This document shows positions 32,420 through 40,349 of a stretch of DNA of 45,686 bases, one piece after another (positions within the stretch are counted from its first letter, which is position 1; every line of letters starts with the position of its first letter). Origin of the DNA: Caldilineaceae bacterium (GTDB lineage: Bacteria; Chloroflexota; Anaerolineae; Caldilineales; Caldilineaceae); assembly GCA_020845455.1 (NCBI GenBank), contig JADLFO010000313.1, forward strand, positions 1-45,686, in the 5' to 3' direction. Made by a program: the position numbers and the translations under genes. The notes beneath the pieces were generated by a model. It was given only the letters and a program-made list of their open reading frames with translations. It had not been told where the DNA came from and searched no databases.

Positions 32420-33297
32420 GCAGCGCTCTCCTCCACGCAGGGATTGGTCAGTTGGCCCAGCCCCTCAACCTCGATTGTGACCACGTCGCCATGTTTGAGG
32501 AAGACCGGCGGCTTGCGGAACGCGCCCACCCCATCGGGCGTGCCGGTTGTGATCACGTCGCCGGGCAACAGGGTGATGCCGCGCGACAGGTAAGCGATCA
32601 GATAGGGGATCTTGAAGATCAGCTCGCGCGTGCTGGAATCTTGCAGCGCCTCGCCGTTGACCAAACAGCGGATGCCCAGCGCATGCGGGTCGGCGATCTC
32701 ATCCTTGGTCACCAGATACGGCCCCAGCGGGCAGAAGGTATCAAGCGACTTGCCCATGATCCACTGGTCGCCCTTTTCCAGTTGCAGGTCGCGCGCGCTC
32801 ACATCATGGCAGTTGGTGTAGCCGGCGATATAGCCGTAGGCCTCGGCCTCGCTCACGCCGCGGGCGCGCCGGCCGATCACCACAGCCAGTTCCGCTTCAT
32901 AGTCGACCTTGTTGGTCAGCGCCGGGTCCCAGCGGATCGCCTCGCCCGGCCCTACAATTGCGCTCGGATATTTGGTGAACATGGTCGCCAGCGTCGGCGG
33001 CTTCATGCCCTGCTCGCGCACATGGTCCATGTAGTTCAGACCAATGGCGATCACCTTGGAGGGGTTGCGGATCGGCGCGAGCACCTTGACGCTGCCCAGG
33101 GGCAGCGCGTTGGCGTCCGCGCCCTTGCCCACAATCTCACGCGCCAGCGCCAGCGCCGGCTCGCCCATCTCCAAAAAGCCCCGCATATCATTGGGCAGCC
33201 GGCCGTCCGAGGCCTGGGCCAGGTTGATCACCATCTCGTCGACCACAGCGCCCAGTTGAGGGCCTGCGCCGGCAGGCTGATAGGTCACCAGCTTCAT
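32416..33297 (-). CDS. Fumarylacetoacetate hydrolase (FAH) family protein
   Basis: 293 aa. FAH core: GLNYMDHVREQG, DYEAELAVVIGRRARGV (two Glu metal ligands), YTNCHDVSARDLQ (Asp ligand), MGKSLDTFCPLGPYLVT and TGTPDGVGAF. Members cleave C-C bonds of beta-diketo acids or dehydrate keto-deoxy sugar acids. In fucose-type pathways this family splits 2,4-diketo-3-deoxy-L-fuconate to pyruvate and L-lactate. Clustering with an AKR and epimerase fits sugar-acid rather than aromatic catabolism. It is 96 bp after the MalG-type permease. Confidence 0.86.
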   Translation of the reverse strand: MKLVTYQPAGAGPQLGAVVDEMVINLAQASDGRLPNDMRGFLEMGEPALALAREIVGKGADANALPLGSVKVLAPIRNPSKVIAIGLNYMDHVREQGMKPPTLATMFTKYPSAIVGPGEAIRWDPALTNKVDYEAELAVVIGRRARGVSEAEAYGYIAGYTNCHDVSARDLQLEKGDQWIMGKSLDTFCPLGPYLVTKDEIADPHALGIRCLVNGEALQDSSTRELIFKIPYLIAYLSRGITLLPGDVITTGTPDGVGAFRKPPVFLKHGDVVTIEVEGLGQLTNPCVEESAA

Positions 33298-33393
33298 AAA
33301 GACTCCTGTCGCGTACGCGTTCTAGATGAGGAAAATCACGATCTTTATGTAAACATCACTTTGGGGTAGCGAATGAAACGTGGGCCGCGCGGG

Positions 33394-34287
33394 TCAGCCT
33401 TTGACCGCGCCCGACATGATGCCGCTGACCAGTTGCTTCTGGAAGGCGAAAAAGACCACCAGCAGCGGCAGTGTCGCCAGCGTGCTGCCCGCAAACATCA
33501 GCGAATAGCGCGGGGCGATCACCGTCGTGCCCTTGAAATTCGCCAACGCCAGCGGTGCGGTGATCCGGGCCGGGTCGGTCAAGATCAAGAGCGGCCCCAA
33601 GAACTGGTTGAACCCTTCGACAAAGTTCAGGATGCCCAACACCGCCATCCCCGGCGCGATCAAGGGCAGAACAATGCGCATAAACGAGCCAAAGAGCGTG
33701 GCCCCGTCGATGGCCGCCGCCTCCAACATCTCGTCAGGAATAGTAGAGGCGATATACTGACGCATCCAAAAAATGCCAAACGCATAGGCCCATTCGGGCA
33801 GCCAGAACGGCCAGTAGGTATCGGCCCAATGAAAGGTCTTGACCATCAGCAAATACCAGGGGATCAACGTGATCTGGCCGGGCAGCATCATCGTGATCAG
33901 CATAAAGACAAAGAGCTTATCTCGCCCGGGGAAATGGCGCTTGGCAAAGACAAAGCCCGCCAGCGAACAGAAAAAGAGCGCGCCCAGCGTCCGCACCAGG
34001 GCCAGATAGAAGCTGTTGAACAGAGGGCGGCCAAAGCCGATCTCCAGAAAAAGCTGGCGATATGACTCGACGTTGATGCCGTTCTTGGGCCAAAACTGCG
34101 GGTCGCGGCTGAAGAGCGCGGCGTCGGTCATAAACGAGCCGACAAACATGGTGTAGAAGGGAAAAACGAAGACGACGGCGCACAGGATCAGAAACGCATA
34201 GAGCAGCGCCCGGCTCAGGAGCATCGGCGCCAGCCGCCGCCAGTTTGTCTTGCTCCGCGCCGCAGCCGTGTGTGCAAGGGTTGCCAT
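33394..34287 (-). CDS. Carbohydrate ABC transporter permease (MalG-type, CUT1)
   Basis: 297 aa, six TM helices; second helix region with SFMTDAALF, coupling loop MLEAAAIDGATLFGSFMRIVLPL, and ending QKQLVSGIMSGAVKG, all classic for the MalG side of CUT1 importers. Starts 10 nt after the MalF-type gene on the same strand. Works with the 35297 binding protein; ATPase supplied from elsewhere. Confidence 0.9.
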   Translation of the reverse strand: MATLAHTAAARSKTNWRRLAPMLLSRALLYAFLILCAVVFVFPFYTMFVGSFMTDAALFSRDPQFWPKNGINVESYRQLFLEIGFGRPLFNSFYLALVRTLGALFFCSLAGFVFAKRHFPGRDKLFVFMLITMMLPGQITLIPWYLLMVKTFHWADTYWPFWLPEWAYAFGIFWMRQYIASTIPDEMLEAAAIDGATLFGSFMRIVLPLIAPGMAVLGILNFVEGFNQFLGPLLILTDPARITAPLALANFKGTTVIAPRYSLMFAGSTLATLPLLVVFFAFQKQLVSGIMSGAVKG

Positions 34288-34297
34288 CGGTTCCCGC

Positions 34298-35218
34298 CTA
34301 ACTCTCTCGCCGCAGGACGCGGATCTGGATAATCGAAATCACCACCACCAGCAGGCCGATCAGAAAGCCAAAGGCCGAGGCATCGCCAAAGCGCTGCCCG
34401 CCGATCCCCAGGTCATAGAGGCGCAGCATCAGCGTCGTCGTGGCCCCGCGCGGGCCGCCGTCGGTCAGCATAAAGGGCTGGTTAAACATGTTCATCAGCC
34501 CGATCGTGGCGATGACCGTCAGAAAGAAGACGATCGGGTAGAGCAGCGGCAGCGTGATGCGCCAAAAGATCTGCCATTCGCTCGCGCCGTCGATGCGCGC
34601 CGCTTCATAGAGTTCATTGTCAATGGCCTGCAGCCCGCCCAAAAAGAGCAGGACGTTATAGCCCAGCCCGCCCCAGTGCGTCAGGATGATCACCACCCAC
34701 TTGGCAGCCCACGGGCTGCCGCGCAGCCAGGGAACCGGCTCCAGCCCCACTGCCTCTAGCCCGCGGTTGACCCAGCCCATGTGGTCGTCGAACAGCATCG
34801 TAAAGACGATCGCCACGATCACCGAGGAGGTGACATAGGGCAAAAAGTAGATCGTGCGGAAGACGCCGCGGCCCGGCAGCGTGCGCAGATTCAAAAAGAC
34901 GGCCAGCACGATCGACAGGAAGATGCCGGTGGGCAGCAGGATATAGGCAAACTGCAATGTATTGACCAGCGACTGGACGATATAGGGGTCTTTCAGCACA
35001 ACGCGGTAGTTCTCCAGCCCGACGAATTTCATCGGTCCAAAGCCACGCCACTGGCTGAAAGATAGCTGCAGCGCCCAGAGCAGCGGATAGAGCTTGAAGA
35101 TCGCAAAGGTGATAAAAAAGGGCGAGATAAAGAGATAGTCCACCCAATGGCGCGCGACCTCCTTCCAAAGCGAGCGGCGGCGCTCCACGATGGGGCGGGA
35201 CAGGGTAGCTGCGGTCAT
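34298..35218 (-). CDS. Carbohydrate ABC transporter permease (MalF-type, CUT1)
   Basis: 306 aa; YLFISPFFITFAIFKLYPLL as the first TM helix, FVGLENYRVVLKD, and coupling loop LYEAARIDGASEWQIFWRITLPLL followed by MLTDGGPRGATTTL, the MalF/UgpA signature. It lies between the binding protein (78 bp upstream, across a strong stem-loop) and the MalG-type subunit. Confidence 0.9.
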   Translation of the reverse strand: MTAATLSRPIVERRRSLWKEVARHWVDYLFISPFFITFAIFKLYPLLWALQLSFSQWRGFGPMKFVGLENYRVVLKDPYIVQSLVNTLQFAYILLPTGIFLSIVLAVFLNLRTLPGRGVFRTIYFLPYVTSSVIVAIVFTMLFDDHMGWVNRGLEAVGLEPVPWLRGSPWAAKWVVIILTHWGGLGYNVLLFLGGLQAIDNELYEAARIDGASEWQIFWRITLPLLYPIVFFLTVIATIGLMNMFNQPFMLTDGGPRGATTTLMLRLYDLGIGGQRFGDASAFGFLIGLLVVVISIIQIRVLRRES

Positions 35219-35242
35219 GCGCTTGCTCCTGTAAGTTGAGCC

Positions 35243-35286
35243 GTCGCGGCGGTCGGCGGGCGAAACAACCCGCCGACCGCCGCGAC
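35243..35286. terminator. Intercistronic stem-loop after the CUT1 binding-protein gene
   Basis: Perfect 18-bp stem (35243-35260 / 35269-35286) with loop CGAAACAA, starting 10 nt after the stop codon. No T-run on the minus strand; likely protects the binding-protein message or attenuates the permeases. Confidence 0.65.
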
Positions 35287-35296
35287 CAACGCAAGG

Positions 35297-36661
35297 CTAC
35301 GCACACTTGGTGCGTTCAAAGTCAGGGGTCGCCAGCTCCACGATGCGCGCCATACCGTCCTCGACCGAATACTCGCCGGTCAAGATCGGGGTCATCTCCT
35401 TTTGGATGATGTCGTTGACCGCGCCCCAGCCCGCAGGCCGGTAGAACTCGGTGGAGAGTTCCTGCTCTTGGCTCTGCCAGAACTCGTTAAAGGCCCAATC
35501 GCCAAAGATGGGCGAGCGCATGGAGTGGAATTCCTCGGACTCCAGATAGGGCCGGTAGGAGGGGATAATACCCCATTCGCCGCAGCGCGCCGCTCCTTCC
35601 ACACTGCCCAAGGCATACTGCATAAAGGTGATCGCATCCGCCGAATTGGCCGCGGCCTTGGGGGTCACCAACTGTGCGCCGCCCCAGATGCCGGTGCGAT
35701 ACTTGATGCCGTCGCCGCCGGGGAACTTGGCGATGCGCCACTGACCGACGGAATCGGACTCGCCGCCCTCTTCGGTCAACTGCGCCTCCCAGAAGCCGCG
35801 CGCCCAGGCTGCGGCAAAGTCAGCCATCAGCTCGCCGTCCTTGAGAGCGGCCCAATAGGGCGGGCTCCACCACGCCACGTCCAGCCCGCCGCCCGAATCC
35901 CAGAGCTGTTTGACGATCTGCATGGCGCCAATGCCCAGATCGTCGCCCACGGTCATGGTCTGCCCGTCCTGGCTCACCGCCGTGCCGCCCAGTTGATGCA
36001 GCGCAAACATAAAGAGCGCGCTCCAGCCATCCGCCGGGAAGACAAACGAATAGAGGCCCTGCCCCTTGAGAGCGGCGGCCATCTCAAAGAAGTCGTCCCA
36101 GGTCCAGGCGTCAAAGTCGACATCGCCAAACCCGGCCTCGGCCAGCTTGTCCTCGCGATAGTACCAGCCGCTGACGCTGATGTCACCCGGCCAGCCGACA
36201 TAGATACCGTGCTTGGCGACAAAGGTCTCGTTGAGCTTGAGCGGGTGATATTGGTCCTTGACGCCTTCGAGTTGGGTGGTCAGGTCGACGAGCAGTTCAT
36301 TGCAGCCCCAGTCCTGAGCTTCGGTCGCCTCGGCCCAGTAGAGGTCGGGCAGCCCGCTGCCCGCGGCAAAGGCCGCCGTGATCTTCTCGCCACGGTCGGC
36401 GGGATGGGGTGAAACCCACTCGATCTCCGGATACTTCTCGACAAACCCTTCCGCAGCCAAGTCAATCGGGTGTTGGTCGTGTCCCCAAAAGACAAGCGGT
36501 CTTCCTTCGGCGGCGGGCGCTGCGCCGCCGGTCTGGGGTGCAGCCGCCGGGGCCGTACACGCGGCCAGCGCAGCCGCGCCGGCTACGCCGCCGGCCAGGG
36601 CGAGAAACTGGCGCCGGCTGAGCGGGCGCTGCGCCGCGAACGCTGAATCGTGTTTGGGCAT
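35297..36661 (-). CDS. Extracellular solute-binding protein family 1 (CUT1 sugar importer), Tat-lipoprotein
   Basis: This 454-aa protein has a twin-arginine signal LSRRQFLAL (R16-R17) followed by a hydrophobic stretch and a lipobox LAAC (Cys35), suggesting Tat export and lipid anchoring. The mature part is SBP_bac_1-like: ADRGEKITAAFAAGSGLPDLY, WTWDDFFEMAAALK, ADFAAAWARGFWEAQ. AGGAGGAG lies 5 nt before the ATG. First gene of a long minus-strand run, below promoter 36869-36897 with its operator. Sugar unknown. Confidence 0.9.
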   Translation of the reverse strand: MPKHDSAFAAQRPLSRRQFLALAGGVAGAAALAACTAPAAAPQTGGAAPAAEGRPLVFWGHDQHPIDLAAEGFVEKYPEIEWVSPHPADRGEKITAAFAAGSGLPDLYWAEATEAQDWGCNELLVDLTTQLEGVKDQYHPLKLNETFVAKHGIYVGWPGDISVSGWYYREDKLAEAGFGDVDFDAWTWDDFFEMAAALKGQGLYSFVFPADGWSALFMFALHQLGGTAVSQDGQTMTVGDDLGIGAMQIVKQLWDSGGGLDVAWWSPPYWAALKDGELMADFAAAWARGFWEAQLTEEGGESDSVGQWRIAKFPGGDGIKYRTGIWGGAQLVTPKAAANSADAITFMQYALGSVEGAARCGEWGIIPSYRPYLESEEFHSMRSPIFGDWAFNEFWQSQEQELSTEFYRPAGWGAVNDIIQKEMTPILTGEYSVEDGMARIVELATPDFERTKCA

Positions 36662-36843
36662 CTGACTCCTCCTCGATCTCCGTGAATGATGGGTTCAATT
36701 GGGTCGAATCTGCGCTGTTGCTTGCTGAACGCAGCCCATCCCGTGAGCTCGGCCAACAACCAGGCATCGACAATAGACGCCTGCGAAGCGGACAGAACGC
36801 GGTCGGTTGGGGACTGGGTGCAGAGGGAGCGGCCTCGGCAAAA

Positions 36844-36854
36844 TGGTCTGACCA
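36844..36854. promoter_or_regulatory. GntR/FadR-subfamily operator
   Basis: TGGTCTGACCA inside AATGGTCTGACCAATT, a near-palindrome very close to known PdhR/LldR-type boxes (TTGGT..GACCAA). Its centre is about 13 nt downstream of the predicted transcription start, a typical repressor position. Most likely bound by the GntR encoded at 29649-30392. Confidence 0.65.
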
Positions 36855-36868
36855 ATTGCCGTACGCCC

Positions 36869-36897
36869 ATTCTAGCACGCTGCCACAGCGGTGTCAA
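36869..36897 (-). promoter_or_regulatory. Strong sigma-70-type promoter of the CUT1 sugar operon
   Basis: Minus strand: perfect TTGACA (36892-36897), 17 nt, TAGAAT (36869-36874). Predicted start about 36862, giving a 200-nt leader to the binding-protein ATG. Confidence 0.8.
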
Positions 36898-37137
36898 CCG
36901 CCAATTTTACGGCGGGTGCATCCCGAATAAGAGAGTCGCCCGGAGTTTACGGCCTGGCACTCGGCGGCGCAGGGCACGCCGCCCCGCCATATCTATAGAC
37001 TGCCATGTCTATAGGCCGAGCGCCCCCATCACACAGTAACGCATGACACAGACAGCCGGCCCCGAATTCGCGAGACTGAAAGACAGCCACGCAGGTGCGG
37101 CTGAGGCTTATCTTTCAGAAAGGAAGAAGCAAAAACC

Positions 37138-37746
37138 ATGGCTACTCCACGCGATCAGGTGGTCATCTCCAAAGGTGTGGTCACGATTGCGGATCCCCCC
37201 TGGTCACATGCTTTGTTTGATACCACACGGTTTGCTTGGCTTTGGCTGCTCATTCGGCTCTATGCCAGCTATGAATGGCTGCATGCCGGGTGGGGCAAGT
37301 TCAACAACCCCGCCTGGTGGAGCGGCGAAGCGCTGGCCGGATTCTGGAGAAGCGCAGTGCAGATCCCGGCAAAGGGGCAGCCCCCCATCAGCTTTGGCTG
37401 GTATCGCTCTTTCATCCAGTTCATGCTCGATAACCAGGCGTATGCCTGGTTTGGCAAGCTGGTCACCTTTGGCGAAATGGCGGTGGGCACCGCCCTGCTG
37501 CTGGGCGCTCTGGTCGGCATCGCCGCCTTTCTCGGCGCGTTTATGAACTGGAACTTCATCATGGCGGGTTCGGCCAGCACCAACGGCCTGCTCTTTGCGC
37601 TGGCCATCGCCCTGATGCTGGCCTGGAAAGTGGCCGGCTGGTATGGGCTGGATCGCTGGCTGCTTCCGCTGTTAGGGACGCCGTGGCAGCGCCCCGCAGA
37701 GGTAGTGACCCTCGGCGAGCCGCCGATTGCCCATGCCCCCCGCTGA
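37138..37746 (+). CDS. DoxX family membrane protein
   Basis: 202 aa with about four TM helices: FAWLWLLIRLYASYEWLHAG, GEMAVGTALLLGALVGIAAFL, LLFALAIALMLAWKVAGW and an intervening NWNFIMAGSAS. The layout matches DoxX/DoxD-like proteins, related to the small subunit of thiosulfate:quinone oxidoreductase; most bacterial members have unclear redox roles. The start has AAAGGAAG about 12 nt upstream. Monocistronic. Confidence 0.8.
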   Translation: MATPRDQVVISKGVVTIADPPWSHALFDTTRFAWLWLLIRLYASYEWLHAGWGKFNNPAWWSGEALAGFWRSAVQIPAKGQPPISFGWYRSFIQFMLDNQAYAWFGKLVTFGEMAVGTALLLGALVGIAAFLGAFMNWNFIMAGSASTNGLLFALAIALMLAWKVAGWYGLDRWLLPLLGTPWQRPAEVVTLGEPPIAHAPR

Positions 37747-37770
37747 GCTAGACCTGGGCAAACCGCCGGT

Positions 37771-37799
37771 TTGACAAAGCCCGCGCCATCGCATAGCAT
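37771..37799 (+). promoter_or_regulatory. Promoter of the peptide deformylase gene
   Basis: TTGACA (37771-37776), 17 nt, TAGCAT (37794-37799). Predicted start about 37806. Confidence 0.7.
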
Positions 37800-37809
37800 G
37801 AGCCTGAGG

Positions 37810-37839
37810 GGTCCGGCAGCGTGCTTGGCCGGGCCTTTT
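37810..37839 (+). terminator. Terminator-like hairpin at the very start of the deformylase leader
   Basis: GGTCCGGC (37810-37817) pairs with GCCGGGCC (37828-37835, one G-U), followed by TTTT. It can end doxX transcription; as it begins a few nt after the predicted deformylase start it could also attenuate that transcript. Confidence 0.5.
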
Positions 37840-37921
37840 GTATTGGCGCATTGGATTAACGCAGTGATGAACGAGCGCCGCGCAGAAGCGGCGCAGTGAT
37901 CGGGGAGTGGGCAGACCCAGC

Positions 37922-38503
37922 ATGAGTGTGTTGAGGATTGTCGCCGCGGGCGACCAAGATGACGCCGTTCTCTACCAGCCGGCCGCGCGGGTACGCGATT
38001 TTGGCCCCGAACTTCACCGGCTCTTGGACGACATGGTCGAGACCATGCGCGTTGCGCCCGGCGTGGGGCTGGCCGCGCCGCAAATCGGCGTCGGACGGCG
38101 CATCGCCGTGATCGAGTACCCGCTGGACGACGAAAAACCGGAAGAGACGCTGACCGTCTTCGAGCTGATCAACCCGGAGATCATCAAGACCAAAGGCGGC
38201 GAGGTCGCCCAAGAAGGCTGCCTGAGCCTGCCCGGCCTGGCCGCCGACGTGGAGCGCGCCACCTATGTGCTGGTGCGCGCCCAAGACCGGCACGGTAAGG
38301 AAGTGCGCTATAAGGTCTATGACTGGCTGGCGCGCATCTTCCAACATGAGATCGACCATCTACACGGCTTCATGATGACCGACCGCGCCACCCAGCTCTA
38401 CCGGCTGCAAAAGAACGCCGAAGGCGAGATCGAGGCGATCCCCATCGAGCCAACGCTCGCGCCCGATGCCCCCAAGATCCCCAGCAAGACCCCAACGGTC
38501 TAG
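37922..38503 (+). CDS. def: Peptide deformylase
   Basis: 193 aa with all three motifs: GVGLAAPQIG (47-56), EGCLSLPG (C100 metal ligand) and QHEIDHLHG (H142, H146 ligands, E143 catalytic). Removes formyl groups from nascent protein N-termini in the cytoplasm. The C-terminal tail beyond motif 3 is longer than in E. coli (about 45 aa, Pro-rich at the end). The ATG at 37922 matches the family start; a GTG at 37907 is possible. No fmt gene adjacent. Confidence 0.95.
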   Translation: MSVLRIVAAGDQDDAVLYQPAARVRDFGPELHRLLDDMVETMRVAPGVGLAAPQIGVGRRIAVIEYPLDDEKPEETLTVFELINPEIIKTKGGEVAQEGCLSLPGLAADVERATYVLVRAQDRHGKEVRYKVYDWLARIFQHEIDHLHGFMMTDRATQLYRLQKNAEGEIEAIPIEPTLAPDAPKIPSKTPTV

Positions 38504-38567
38504 ACGCCGGTCTACGCGCTATCCAAATACGTCCGGCAATACGGCGGGCAATAACGTAGCCAATCGA

Positions 38568-38597
38568 AAACGGGAGCCTGCGCTTAGGCTCCCGTTT
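38568..38597. terminator. Bidirectional terminator between convergent def and rodZ-like genes
   Basis: Perfect 12-bp stem AAACGGGAGCCT / AGGCTCCCGTTT with a 6-nt loop; T-rich on the plus strand (TTTCTGTTT) and A-flanked for the minus strand. Confidence 0.85.
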
Positions 38598-38635
38598 CTG
38601 TTTACTCCAGGATCCGGCTCTTTTCTAGACCCCGA

Positions 38636-40045
38636 TCAATTTTGCACCGCGATGGCGACATCGCAGGGCGGCGGGAAATTGCCGGTCTGGTCGACCACCG
38701 TCAGGCGGATGGTATAGTCGCCGTTGGGCAGCACGCTGGAATCCAAATTCCCCAACAGCCCGCCGATCACCTGGCTGTTGCTGCCGTCAAAATAGACATA
38801 GCCCCCTGCTGCCCACGCGCCCGGCGCATATTCCAGCTTGTAATACTGGAACGATTCATGTTGGGCCGTGCCCGTCACCCCTACCACGCCGTTGACGACC
38901 TGCCCCGCGCCCGGCCCGGCGATCACGGCGCGGCCATCTGCACAGGGGGCCGCAGCCACCGGCGGGGGCGGAGGCTCCGGCGTAGGCGTCTCGGTAGGCG
39001 GCGCTTCGGGCGTCGGCGGTTCGGGCGTAGGTGGCTCTGGGGTGGCCGTGGGCAGTTCCGGTGTCGCCGCCGCGACATCGGTCTGCGTAACCTGGGCTGT
39101 CTGTGTGATCGGTTCGGCGGGCGGCGCAGCCTCCGGCGTGTTGGTTGGGACCAAAAGCGCCGCAGGCTGGCCTGCGGGCTGCTCTCCAGCCGCCGCTTCG
39201 CTGCCCGCAGGCGGCGGAGCCTCACTCCCGGGCTGTTCGGCGGCAGGCGGCGCGGCCCCTGCCGCCCCGTCTCCACCCAAAATGATCGTGCCGGGGGTCA
39301 CCACCGCCGGCAGCGTGTTCGTCACGCCACCCGGCATCTGGGTCGCGGCAGCCGCACCGGCGGCGGACAGCTCGGCGGGCGTGTTCTGCTCGTTGACAAC
39401 GCCCAGGTCGCCGGGCACTTTATCACCCTGCGCCGCCGGCTGATCCGCATCGGCTGGGGAGCGGTCAAAAAGACCTGCCACGCGCGTCTGCGAACCCGCC
39501 AGCAGATCGGCGATCGGCGCGCCCAGTGCGCCGATGCCCCACCAGCCCAACGCGATCAACACGGCCAGCGCCACAATCGCCAGGATCGGCGTCAGCCGGA
39601 TCTCGCCCTGCTCGACGTCGTCGGTCTCGTCCTTCAGATCAACTTCCTTAGGGCGATAGTCGACATCGCGTTCGGGCGGCAGCGGCGCACCCGCGCTGGT
39701 CGTAGAGAGCGCCTGGTTGAGGTTCGAATCGGTGACGGCGCGCCGCCGTTCCATTACCTCATTTGGCTCCAGCCCCAAATAGTCGGCGTAATTGCGCAAA
39801 AATCCCCGGCCCACCACCTCGCCGGGGAGCAGATGCCACTCGTCGGCCTCCAGCGCCGAGAGATATTTCTGGCGGATGCGCGTGGCAACCTCGACCTCGG
39901 CGAGCGTCACCCCCATAGCTTCACGCCGCTCGCGCAACATCGCGCCGAGCGAATGCATGGCAGGCGCGCCGCCGCGGCCAGAGGGCGCAAACTCAGGATG
40001 CTGGGATTCCGACCGTGAGGACTTTTTGGAAAAACTGTTGACCAT
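38636..40045 (-). CDS. RodZ-like protein: cytoplasmic HTH, one TM helix, extracytoplasmic Pro/Thr-rich linker
   Basis: About 469 aa. Domain order: HTH_25 (about 32-95, GAMLRERREAMGVTLAEVEV and LSALEADEW), acidic linker, TM helix (LTPILAIVALAVLIALGWWG, 151-170), a low-complexity linker rich in Pro, Thr, Glu and Ala (about 220-370), and a C-terminal domain starting CADGRAVIAGPGAGQV with GVTGTAQHESFQYYKLEYAPG, an Ig-like fold rather than standard DUF4115. RodZ links MreB to the envelope. The ATG at 40045 is favoured over a TTG at 40075; neither has a clear ribosome-binding site. Confidence 0.8.
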   Translation of the reverse strand: MVNSFSKKSSRSESQHPEFAPSGRGGAPAMHSLGAMLRERREAMGVTLAEVEVATRIRQKYLSALEADEWHLLPGEVVGRGFLRNYADYLGLEPNEVMERRRAVTDSNLNQALSTTSAGAPLPPERDVDYRPKEVDLKDETDDVEQGEIRLTPILAIVALAVLIALGWWGIGALGAPIADLLAGSQTRVAGLFDRSPADADQPAAQGDKVPGDLGVVNEQNTPAELSAAGAAAATQMPGGVTNTLPAVVTPGTIILGGDGAAGAAPPAAEQPGSEAPPPAGSEAAAGEQPAGQPAALLVPTNTPEAAPPAEPITQTAQVTQTDVAAATPELPTATPEPPTPEPPTPEAPPTETPTPEPPPPPVAAAPCADGRAVIAGPGAGQVVNGVVGVTGTAQHESFQYYKLEYAPGAWAAGGYVYFDGSNSQVIGGLLGNLDSSVLPNGDYTIRLTVVDQTGNFPPPCDVAIAVQN

Positions 40046-40132
40046 GGGCGCGTTATCGTGTGTGCCGAAAGGCAAGCGATGCTGTGGAGCCAGACCCCAC
40101 GCACCAGACCGATGCAGCGGTGCGCGCTCCTC

Positions 40133-40158
40133 ATTATCTAGAAAAATTATCTAGAAAA
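40133..40158. repeat. 13-bp exact tandem duplication in the rodZ-like leader
   Basis: ATTATCTAGAAAA twice in tandem, AT-rich against a GC-rich background, about 90 nt upstream of the start. Confidence 0.85.
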
Positions 40159-40164
40159 ATATAG

Positions 40165-40182
40165 TCCGGAGAGATCTCCGGA
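40165..40182. promoter_or_regulatory. 18-bp palindrome in the rodZ-like leader
   Basis: TCCGGAGA-GA-TCTCCGGA, perfect arms; lies between the predicted transcription start (about 40232) and the gene. Possible operator or mRNA hairpin. Confidence 0.45.
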
Positions 40183-40238
40183 TGATCCGGGAAGAACCTC
40201 CGAGGGCCATCGAAATTCGGGCCGGCACACCATTGGAA

Positions 40239-40267
40239 AGTCTAGCCTGCGCTCCGCCCTTTGTCAA
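40239..40267 (-). promoter_or_regulatory. Promoter of the rodZ-like gene
   Basis: Minus strand: TTGACA (40262-40267), 17 nt, TAGACT (40239-40244). Leader about 190 nt. Confidence 0.7.
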
Positions 40268-40349
40268 TTTCGCCGCGCAAGCCAATCCGTTCTGCGGCCC
40301 CTGCGTCCCCGGTCACCGCGCCCTGGGTGCATTTCACGTTCGAGGGGGT

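Larger units (their letters stand above)
36662..37137. other. Intergenic region
   Basis: Holds the promoter/operator of the sugar operon (36844-36897) and an imperfect direct repeat GCCATATCTATAG / GCCATGTCTATAG near 36986-37014. The rest shows no gene or clear site. Confidence 0.6.

Noticed and set aside
38642..40018. Plus-strand frames opposite the RodZ-like gene, including Gly/Ser/Val-rich repeats
   Set aside because: They mirror the Pro/Thr/Glu-rich linker of the real gene on the other strand.
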